DNA from: Actinomycetota bacterium
GTDB lineage: Bacteria; Actinomycetota; Actinomycetes; UBA12327
Assembly: GCA_003529305.1 (NCBI GenBank)
Contig: DPWC01000157.1
Span: 1-5,193 of the forward strand
Length of the DNA: 5,193 bases
Direction of reading: 5' to 3'
Below, piece by piece: positions 1 through 5,193 of this stretch. The position numbers were made by a program, and so were the translations under genes. The notes under the pieces were generated by a model that had not been told where the DNA came from, did no database searches, and was given only the letters and a program-made list of their open reading frames with translations. Each line of letters opens with the position of its first letter. The first letter of the stretch is position 1.

Positions 1-1409
1 AGATCGATGGAGAAGTTCGCGACCTTGGAGACCACGAGGCAGGGCAGGTCGCCTTGGCGAAAAGCGTCAAAGAGCCGTTCGCGTTCTTTCACCGGTGTGG
101 AGCCGTTGATCACCGGAGCACCGAGTGATGCGCCAAGGTCATCCAACTGGTCGAGGTACTGCCCGATCACGAGCACATGGTCATCGGCGTGCTGCGTCAC
201 GAGGGCCTTCACCACTTCGCTCTTTTGGGAAGTGGTGGCGGCCAGGCGATACCGCTCCTCTGGCTCGGCCATGGCGTAGTGCATGCGCTCGGCTTGCGGC
301 AGCGCAACCCGCACCTCCACACAGTCGGCCGGTGCGATGTAGCCCTGCGCCTCGATGTCTTTCCACGGTGCGTCGTAGCGCTTGGGCCCAATAAGGGAGA
401 ACACATCACCCTCGCGACCGTCTTCACGCACCAAAGTGGCGGTCAAGCCCAGTCGACGGCGAGACTGAATGTCCGCGGTGAACCGAAAGATCGGTGCGGG
501 CAGCAGGTGCACCTCGTCGTAAACGATCAAACCCCAGTCATGCTCGTCAAACAGATCCAGATGGGCATACACACCCTTCTTTCGGGTGGTGAGCACTTGA
601 TAAGTCGCGATAGTGACCGGCCGGATTTCCTTTCGCGCTCCTGAGTATTCGCCGATCTCGTCCTCCGTCAGCGAGGTGCGCGCCATCAATTCGCGCTTCC
701 ATTGATGAACTGAGACGGTGTTGGTCACCAGAATCAAGGTGGTGGCACCGGTCATCGCCATGGCCGCCGCGCCCACAATCGTCTTGCCCGCACCACACGG
801 CAGGACGATCACGCCACTGCCGCCATGGGTGAAGTTCTCCGCCGCTTCGCGCTGATAGGCGCGCATGCTCCAGCCGTCTTCACGCAAGGCGATGGGGTGA
901 GATTGCCCGTCGACATAACCGGCCAGATCCTCCGCCGGCCAGCCGAGCTTGAGTAAGACCTGCTTGATCTGTCCGCGTTCGCTGGGGTGCACCACCACAG
1001 AGTCCTCATCGATGCGCTTGCCCACCAACGGGGTGATCTTCTTCGCGCGCAACACTTCTTCTAACACAGCGCGATCTGAAGACTCCAACACCAGACCGTG
1101 TGCGGGGTGTTTGAGTAAACGCAGTCGGCCGTAGCGGCCCATCGTCTCGGCGACATCAATCAGCAACGCATGGGGCACGGAGTAGCGCGAGTACTTCAGC
1201 AAGGTGTCAATGACGCTCTCGGCGTCTAAACCGGCTGCGCGGGCGTTCCACAACCCCAGCGGCGTGATCCGATACGTGTGAATGTGCTCCGGTGCTCGCT
1301 CTAACTCGGCAAACGGCGCGATGGCGTGGCGGCACTCATCGGATAGTTCCTGGTCGACATCGAGCAGCAAGGTCTTGTCGCTTTGAACGATCAAGGGTCC
1401 CTCGGTCAT
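1..1409 (-). CDS. xpb: XPB/ERCC3-type superfamily 2 DNA helicase, C-terminus cut by window edge
   Basis: ATP-dependent 3'-5' DNA helicase/translocase of the XPB family, expected to act in DNA repair or DNA remodelling in the cytoplasm. 469 codons are visible. I read the N-terminus MTEGPLIVQSDKTLLLDVDQ, a start typical of actinobacterial XPB. Seen motifs are Walker A GAGKT at residues 206-210, DEVH Walker B at 298-301, motif III TAT at 323-325, and directly after it the XPB hallmark RED at 328-330. The last visible residues, VSKVANFSIDL, are the family's motif V region. Residues 1 to about 185 form the N-terminal part before the motor. Family members are about 545 residues, so roughly 75 are missing, including motif VI. 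The start is fixed by a GGAGG four bases upstream and by the ATGA overlap with the upstream partner gene, which implies translational coupling. No frameshift was seen in the parts I translated by hand. Identification is firm; the cellular role in bacteria is less well settled than in eukaryotes. Confidence 0.95.
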   Translation of the reverse strand, partial: MTEGPLIVQSDKTLLLDVDQELSDECRHAIAPFAELERAPEHIHTYRITPLGLWNARAAGLDAESVIDTLLKYSRYSVPHALLIDVAETMGRYGRLRLLKHPAHGLVLESSDRAVLEEVLRAKKITPLVGKRIDEDSVVVHPSERGQIKQVLLKLGWPAEDLAGYVDGQSHPIALREDGWSMRAYQREAAENFTHGGSGVIVLPCGAGKTIVGAAAMAMTGATTLILVTNTVSVHQWKRELMARTSLTEDEIGEYSGARKEIRPVTIATYQVLTTRKKGVYAHLDLFDEHDWGLIVYDEVHLLPAPIFRFTADIQSRRRLGLTATLVREDGREGDVFSLIGPKRYDAPWKDIEAQGYIAPADCVEVRVALPQAERMHYAMAEPEERYRLAATTSQKSEVVKALVTQHADDHVLVIGQYLDQLDDLGASLGAPVINGSTPVKERERLFDAFRQGDLPCLVVSKVANFSID

Positions 1410-3451
1410 AGTGCCTCCACTCCGGTGATCCGACTGATGGTGAAGGAACGCACAGAGCCGGTGCGGTGGTCGTAGGCAGTGACGCGTCCCGCTCCCACGC
1501 GAACTGGATCGATGTGATGTTCCTCGGTATCACCGGCACTGCCGGCATAACCGATGCGCACACCGCGACCGTGCTCGACAGCTCCCTTGAGCAAGGCCAC
1601 GGCTTGTGTCGGTGAGCACTTCGGTGGCGGTGCTGCTGGTGCTGCTGGTGCGTCCTCTCGGGCGGTGCTGCTGGAAGTGGATTGCTCACCCGAGCGCAGC
1701 GCGCGAACTGCCGCGCTGATGAGCCGGTCGTCCGGGGCTGCCATGCGCGGCCCGATGACAGGGCGGCGAGCCGTCGGGCGACGCCCCGTACTGCGAGTGA
1801 TCGTCACCGCACCTTCGGGACCCTCAGCGGTGGGAGTCAGCCCCATCGCATGCAGACGCTCCAGCAGCAGAGCTGGTGCGGCCGCTGTGATCACCACGGT
1901 GTCCGCGATGCGCCTGGGCCGCATCGGCTGCAATTCCACCGCTGCACACAAAGTGTCCAGCAGTGCGGTGTCATCACAGCGCAGGTACGACATCGCAGTA
2001 CCCAGCCGCAGTGCACTGTGTCGCTTCGCCAGATCGGCGACGAGGTACTCCAGCGGTTGCGGGATCGCGGTGCGCGACACGGATGCGATGAAAGCGAGGA
2101 CCTCGTCGGCGCCTTGACCTAAATCCAGTGCGCGCCTCAGGGATTTTTCCGAGAAGCGATACACGGTGGCACCGCCGGTGGATTCCACATCGGCCATGGT
2201 GGCCAGTTGGGCAGCGAGTGTGGGTTGCAATGGACCAGGCGCAATGGCGGTGAGGTCAGGCTGCAAGACGATGTGATCAACCTGCGCAGGCAAGCCAGCG
2301 TGGAGCGCCTCAGCCGCGGACGAGCCATCGAGTAGAGCGCGCCCCTGAGGGGTCAATGCCCCCAGTCCGGTGATGCCCAAGAAGCTGGCCTCGGTCAGCG
2401 TCCACTCGATGATCTGCTCCAGCAGGCTGTCGGTTCGGCGAGGTCGGCGCCAGCGCAAGCGGGTGATCACATCGTCGGCATCTATCGCGTGGTGCGGGTC
2501 GAGGGTGGCCAGTTCGGTGAGCACATCGAGGCGAATAGTGCTGGCTGATCCGCGTTCTACAGCAGTAGAAAGTGCCGCGACCTTGGTGTCTTTGACATCG
2601 CGTGAACCCACCAGGCCAGCTAGACGGTCGCTGTGCAACCACGCCACCGCCAGCGCGGACCACTGCTCGGCGATGTCGCGGCTCGACCAATCGGCAAAGT
2701 TCGTGGTGGCGGTGTACACCGCACCATCACTGGCGAGAAGTCCGGCACTATGCGCGATCTCAATAAGCGCGGCCGCGATGTGTTCATCGACTCCAAGTTC
2801 CTCCGCGGTCCGCGTGAGGTCACGCTGACCTATGCCGTCGGTTCGGACAACCGACACCGGCGCTTCTGCCCACCAACGACAGAGTTCGTCCACGAGCCGT
2901 ACGGCATCCATGGCCGCTTGGGCGGCAGAGGCGATGACATGGCGCTGCCCACGATCAACCAGCGACCCAGCCGATGGGGCGTGCGGTGATGGCCAGGAGT
3001 GGGCCGAAGCGTCGGTGTCGCCATCGGTGCCGGGCGCAGACTGGAGCAGCAGTTCGCGACATCCGCGCACCATGGTCAGATGATCGGATGGACCCCAGAT
3101 CATCCCGAGGGCCTGAAGCAGATCCACGGTGTCTTGCGCGCGATCTCGGAGCAAGCCTGTGTCACTGGACGGCAGCGCAAGGCTGGCGTGGGTGTGCACT
3201 TCGTCGATAACAGCCGGAATGTCTAAGGGGTCGCTGTGCGCAGCAGCCGTGCGGGCGACGCTCAACGCAAAGGCATCGAGATGATCCAAGGCGCGCATCA
3301 TGGACGGGGCGCCCGTAGCGCGCGTGGCCAACGCACCCAAATCTGCCGGCACAGGCTCAACAAGATCCGGGCGCAGTCGCAGAAGTTCGACCAACGCCGC
3401 GTCGTCACGGCGGCGCAGGTCGTCAGCGAGGCTGCGGGGTCGGCTGGACAT
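1406..3451 (-). CDS. Helicase-associated protein, Rv0862c-like, with Helicase_C_3-like and WYL-like domains
   Basis: Conserved actinobacterial partner of XPB helicase, 681 residues from the chosen ATG; the mycobacterial relative is somewhat longer, about 750. Precise function is unknown. The N-terminus (residues 1-45, MSSRPRSLADDLRRRDDAAL onward, with LLRLRPDL) matches the family start. Winged-helix-like segments seem to lie at about 90-135 and 205-250. Residues about 388-510 resemble Helicase_C_3 (VDHIVLQPDLTAIAPG, then YRFSEKSLRRALDLG). An Ala/Pro/Ser linker follows at about 590-614. The tail 617-681 resembles a WYL domain (VRIGY, IDPVRV, AYDHRTG, RSFTISRI) but lacks the W-Y-L triad. No helicase motor motifs or Walker A were seen, so it is unlikely to be a helicase itself. 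The frame stays open upstream to 3655, but that part is antisense to the csp gene and unlike the family. ATG at 3451 is preferred; GTG at 3472 is an alternative. It is first in the operon with xpb. Confidence 0.85.
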   Translation of the reverse strand: MSSRPRSLADDLRRRDDAALVELLRLRPDLVEPVPADLGALATRATGAPSMMRALDHLDAFALSVARTAAAHSDPLDIPAVIDEVHTHASLALPSSDTGLLRDRAQDTVDLLQALGMIWGPSDHLTMVRGCRELLLQSAPGTDGDTDASAHSWPSPHAPSAGSLVDRGQRHVIASAAQAAMDAVRLVDELCRWWAEAPVSVVRTDGIGQRDLTRTAEELGVDEHIAAALIEIAHSAGLLASDGAVYTATTNFADWSSRDIAEQWSALAVAWLHSDRLAGLVGSRDVKDTKVAALSTAVERGSASTIRLDVLTELATLDPHHAIDADDVITRLRWRRPRRTDSLLEQIIEWTLTEASFLGITGLGALTPQGRALLDGSSAAEALHAGLPAQVDHIVLQPDLTAIAPGPLQPTLAAQLATMADVESTGGATVYRFSEKSLRRALDLGQGADEVLAFIASVSRTAIPQPLEYLVADLAKRHSALRLGTAMSYLRCDDTALLDTLCAAVELQPMRPRRIADTVVITAAAPALLLERLHAMGLTPTAEGPEGAVTITRSTGRRPTARRPVIGPRMAAPDDRLISAAVRALRSGEQSTSSSTAREDAPAAPAAPPPKCSPTQAVALLKGAVEHGRGVRIGYAGSAGDTEEHHIDPVRVGAGRVTAYDHRTGSVRSFTISRITGVEAL
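1414..1418 (-). promoter_or_regulatory. Ribosome binding site of the XPB helicase gene
   Basis: On the minus strand GGAGG lies four bases before the ATG at 1409-1407. It sits inside the last codons of the upstream partner gene, whose TGA overlaps this ATG. A good Shine-Dalgarno together with the ATGA overlap fits coupled translation with possible independent initiation. Confidence 0.75.
1629..1652. repeat. Short 9-bp tandem repeat in the Ala-Pro linker
   Basis: GGTGCTGCT occurs twice in a row, followed by a partial third copy (GGTGCG). On the minus strand it encodes the Ala-Ala-Pro repeat of the linker between the Helicase_C_3-like and WYL-like parts of the helicase-associated protein. Being in frame, it would change linker length by three residues per unit. 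It is a coding microrepeat, not a separate element. Confidence 0.6.
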
Positions 3452-3458
3452 CCGACCA

Positions 3459-3464
3459 AGCCTA
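3459..3464 (-). promoter_or_regulatory. Candidate -10 element (TAGGCT) of the helicase operon, leaderless type
   Basis: On the minus strand TAGGCT is followed by seven bases and then the ATG at 3451. This is the TANNNT to ATG spacing seen at leaderless actinobacterial genes, where transcription starts at the A of the start codon. No Shine-Dalgarno is visible before this ATG, which agrees. No good TTGACA-like -35 was found at 16-18 bases. The call is an inference from spacing. Confidence 0.4.
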
Positions 3465-3503
3465 GGTGACACGCGCCGCCCCGGCAGCCCCCGGTCACGC
3501 GGG

Positions 3504-3509
3504 TAGGAT
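3504..3509 (+). promoter_or_regulatory. Candidate -10 element (TAGGAT) for the cold-shock gene
   Basis: TAGGAT matches the common actinobacterial sigma-70 -10 form. A start about seven bases downstream would give a leader of roughly 53 bases before the GTG. No convincing -35 hexamer lies 16-18 bases upstream (the region is CCGGCA-like), so the call is tentative. Confidence 0.35.
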
Positions 3510-3557
3510 TCGCCATCAAGGGCACCGCGACTGCGGGTGCCAGGGGGACGACTGATC

Positions 3558-3562
3558 AGGGG
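3558..3562 (+). promoter_or_regulatory. Ribosome binding site deciding the GTG start of the cold-shock gene
   Basis: AGGGG lies six bases before GTG at 3569. This supports GTG rather than a later codon as the start; the next residues are the conserved beginning of the cold-shock fold. Confidence 0.65.
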
Positions 3563-3568
3563 TTTGCG

Positions 3569-3949
3569 GTGCCTACCGGCAAGGTGAAGTGGTACGACGC
3601 AGCGAAGGGCTTCGGCTTTATCGCCAGCGACGAAGGCGGGGATGTCTTCCTGCATGAATCCGCGCTGCCCGCAGGTGTCACCACAGTCCGACCGGGTACG
3701 CGTTTGGAATTCGGTGTCGCCGAAGGTCGTCGCGGCGAGCAGGCGTTGTCGGTGCGCATCGTCGATCCGATGCCATCGGTGGCATCAAGCACGCAAAAGG
3801 ACCCCGAGGATCTTGCCGCCATCATCGAGGACCTGATCAAACTTCTCGATGGGCTTGGCAATGGCCTTCGGCGTGGGCGCCGACCCACGGCCGATCAAGC
3901 CGGCAAGGTCGCGGCCTTGTTGCGCGGGGTTGCCGACGACTTGGAATAA
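3569..3949 (+). CDS. Cold-shock domain protein with C-terminal helical extension
   Basis: Single-stranded RNA/DNA-binding protein of the CspA family, a cytoplasmic nucleic-acid chaperone. The cold-shock domain spans residues 1-66: it begins MPTGKVKWYDAAKGFGFI, with RNP1 as KGFGFI at 13-18, RNP2 as VFLHES at 26-31, and W8, F15, F17, F27 and H29 as the usual binding surface. Classical Csp proteins are about 67 residues. This one is 126, with a low-complexity joint (about 67-77) and a charged, probably helical tail at 78-126 containing an LIKLL stretch and an Arg-rich RRGRR patch at 101-105. Extended Csp proteins of this size are known in actinobacteria. The start is GTG with AGGGG six bases upstream. 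It is transcribed divergently from the helicase operon and convergently with mqnD. Nothing in the sequence shows that it is cold-inducible. Confidence 0.93.
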   Translation: MPTGKVKWYDAAKGFGFIASDEGGDVFLHESALPAGVTTVRPGTRLEFGVAEGRRGEQALSVRIVDPMPSVASSTQKDPEDLAAIIEDLIKLLDGLGNGLRRGRRPTADQAGKVAALLRGVADDLE

Positions 3950-3973
3950 GCGCGGAACTAGTGCGCCTTCTGG

Positions 3974-4792
3974 TTACACCGGGCCATTGAGCAGAACTTC
4001 CAGTGCCCGTTGCCCTTCTTCACCAAGGCTTTCACTGAACTCATTGACATAGAGGTCAATGTGCTGCTGTTGAACCTCAGGTGACATCTCATCCGCGTGT
4101 TCGGCGATGTAGTCGCGGCTGACTTCAGGGTGCGCCCAGGCGTGACGCAAGGACTCGCGGCACCATTGGGCCAGCTGATCAAGGCCAAACGAATCAGCGG
4201 TGTCATCGCGCGCCACGATCACCCCCAGCGGCACTGGCAGGCCAGTGACTGATTCCCACCAGACCCCCAGATCAACGACTTGATGCAGGCCAAGGTCAGC
4301 GAAGGTGAAACGAGCTTCGTGAATGACCAGTCCAGCGCCGACCTCGCCGGATGCCACGGCCGGCATGATGCGCTCGAAGGGCATCTCCACAGTGCTGGTG
4401 AATCCAGCGGGAAGTTCTTGCGCCATCCACCCGCGAAGTAGGCGAAAGGCCGTGGAATGCAGCGAGGGGATAGCTAGTCGCAGGGTGGACAGTTGCGCAG
4501 TATCAGTGTCTTGACGCGTGAGCAGTAGTGGCCCACAGCCACGGCCCACGGCACTGCCGGCGTGGACGAGTTGGTAGCCCGCGCGCTGGGCTAGCGGCAA
4601 TGCGGCAGCCGAGATCTTCAACAGATCGAAACCGCGTTCGGCAAGAAGTTGACTGGTCACATCAATGTCGGCGAATGAGACATTCAGTTGCGGGGCACCG
4701 GGCAGTAGGCCATGCGACCACGCGTGGAAGATGAAGGTGTCGTTGGGGCACGGTGAGTGTGCGATGCGCAGGAAGCCGTCGTGATCGTTCAT
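3974..4792 (-). CDS. mqnD: 1,4-dihydroxy-6-naphthoate synthase, futalosine pathway
   Basis: MqnD converts cyclic dehypoxanthine futalosine to 1,4-dihydroxy-6-naphthoate in the futalosine route to menaquinone. It is a soluble enzyme with a periplasmic-binding-protein-like fold. The 272-residue length is normal for the family. The N-terminus shows IAHSPCPNDTFIFHAW (residues 10-25), the SPCPNDTF signature that separates MqnD from the related chorismate dehydratase MqnA. Further conserved segments are KIS at 59-61, GRGCGPLLL at 83-91, and VIHEARFTF at 156-164, where His158 should correspond to the catalytic histidine described for the Thermus enzyme. TGLPVPLG (183-190) follows. The ATG overlaps the stop of mqnB as ATGA and no clear Shine-Dalgarno precedes it, so translation probably depends on coupling to mqnB. 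The stop TAA lies 24 bases from the end of the convergent csp gene. No odd features. Confidence 0.95.
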   Translation of the reverse strand: MNDHDGFLRIAHSPCPNDTFIFHAWSHGLLPGAPQLNVSFADIDVTSQLLAERGFDLLKISAAALPLAQRAGYQLVHAGSAVGRGCGPLLLTRQDTDTAQLSTLRLAIPSLHSTAFRLLRGWMAQELPAGFTSTVEMPFERIMPAVASGEVGAGLVIHEARFTFADLGLHQVVDLGVWWESVTGLPVPLGVIVARDDTADSFGLDQLAQWCRESLRHAWAHPEVSRDYIAEHADEMSPEVQQQHIDLYVNEFSESLGEEGQRALEVLLNGPV

Positions 4793-5193
4793 CGCAAGAG
4801 CCGGCTTGAAGATTCTGAACTGATCAACGCGTAGGAGGCGGCGGTGAGGGAATCCAATGCCTCTGTGGTGGACCAGGTGGCGATATCGCGCACGCCGACC
4901 GGATTAGAAATGGTCCGCAGTTCCAAGAAGGCGCGGTCATGTGCGGCGGCCGCTACCGCCACGCCATGGCCTTCCATGGCCTCAGCCACGGCGGTGGGGT
5001 GATTGCGTGCGAGATCACCGATTCTTTCTTCGCTGGCGGTGATCGTGCTGACGGTCAAGATGGCCCCCACTGTGGCATTGGTGAGCGCCGCGGCCCGGCG
5101 CACGAGCTTGGCATCGCACGAGATGTGGCCACCTTCGTAACCCATGGCCGACAGTGGGATACGCGAGCCCGGTGACCCCGGTTCTTCGGCACC
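4789..5193 (-). CDS. mqnB: Futalosine hydrolase, 3' part; N-terminus beyond the window
   Basis: MqnB cleaves futalosine to dehypoxanthine futalosine and hypoxanthine, the step that feeds MqnC and then MqnD. 134 residues plus the stop are visible and the frame is open to the window edge. The family is about 200-230 residues, so roughly the first third is missing. An internal ATG at 5145 should not be taken as the start, because conserved sequence continues upstream of it. The fragment carries the nucleoside-phosphorylase/hydrolase signature AMEGHGVA (MEG at visible residues 73-75), equivalent to the substrate-binding Met-Glu of the MTA/SAH nucleosidase superfamily, and the family-typical RTISNPVGVRDIATW near 93-107, whose Asp is the likely purine-contacting residue. 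Upstream, TVSTITASEERIGDLARNHP fits the same fold. A general nucleosidase is the alternative, but direct overlap with mqnD makes MqnB much the best call. Confidence 0.9.
   Translation of the reverse strand, partial: GAEEPGSPGSRIPLSAMGYEGGHISCDAKLVRRAAALTNATVGAILTVSTITASEERIGDLARNHPTAVAEAMEGHGVAVAAAAHDRAFLELRTISNPVGVRDIATWSTTEALDSLTAASYALISSESSSRLLR

Noticed and set aside
177..644. 155-codon plus-strand open frame
   Set aside because: It lies entirely antisense to the XPB helicase motor, whose motifs are intact, and its translation has no recognisable domain.
1554..2117. 187-codon plus-strand open frame (and an overlapping one at 1682-2122)
   Set aside because: Antisense to the helicase-associated gene. 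It is Ser/Arg/Ala-rich, as expected from GC-rich shadow frames.
2370..2828. 152-codon plus-strand open frame
   Set aside because: Shadow of the helicase-associated gene, with no conserved motif or supporting ribosome binding site.
3452..3655. Extension of the helicase-associated gene upstream to an ATG at 3655
   Set aside because: It would run antisense through the start of the csp gene, the added 68 residues are Arg/Pro-rich and unlike the family N-terminus, and the ATG at 3451 matches the family start.
3904..3919. CAAGG/CCTTG inverted repeat as a csp terminator
   Set aside because: The stem is short, lies inside the csp coding region about 28 bases before its stop codon, and has no T-run.
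4964..4982. Direct repeat CCATGGCCT, two copies one base apart
   Set aside because: It encodes the conserved AMEGHG active-site segment of MqnB, so it is explained by coding sequence and not a separate element.

Overview
The window looks like ordinary, gene-dense chromosome from a GC-rich actinobacterium (Actinomycetota). This rests on three things: an XPB/ERCC3-type helicase beside its actinobacterial partner (the Rv0861c/Rv0862c pair of mycobacteria), a cold-shock protein with the long C-terminal extension typical of the phylum, and two genes of the futalosine route to menaquinone, which Streptomyces and some other actinobacteria use. Genus cannot be read from the sequence.

Layout. Positions 1-1409 (minus) hold an XPB-type DNA helicase whose C-terminus runs off the left edge. 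Positions 1406-3451 (minus) hold a 681-residue helicase-associated protein with winged-helix-like segments, a Helicase_C_3-like domain and a WYL-like tail. Its stop overlaps the helicase start as ATGA, so the two form a coupled operon with the partner protein translated first. A 117-bp divergent intergenic region (3452-3568) follows, then a plus-strand cold-shock-domain gene (3569-3949). After a 24-bp convergent gap come mqnD (3974-4792, minus) and the 3' part of mqnB (4789 to the right edge, minus), again overlapping as ATGA. No stretch above 300 bases lacks a gene. I see no RNA gene, mobile element, CRISPR array or attachment site.

The genes fall into three functional units: a DNA repair/unwinding pair, a nucleic-acid chaperone divergent from it, and a menaquinone pair in which MqnB makes dehypoxanthine futalosine and MqnD acts two steps later to give 1,4-dihydroxy-6-naphthoate. 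I do not see a clearly new system. The most worthwhile points are the coupled, poorly characterised helicase partner with its degenerate WYL-like tail, its probable leaderless start, and the closely packed divergent promoters.
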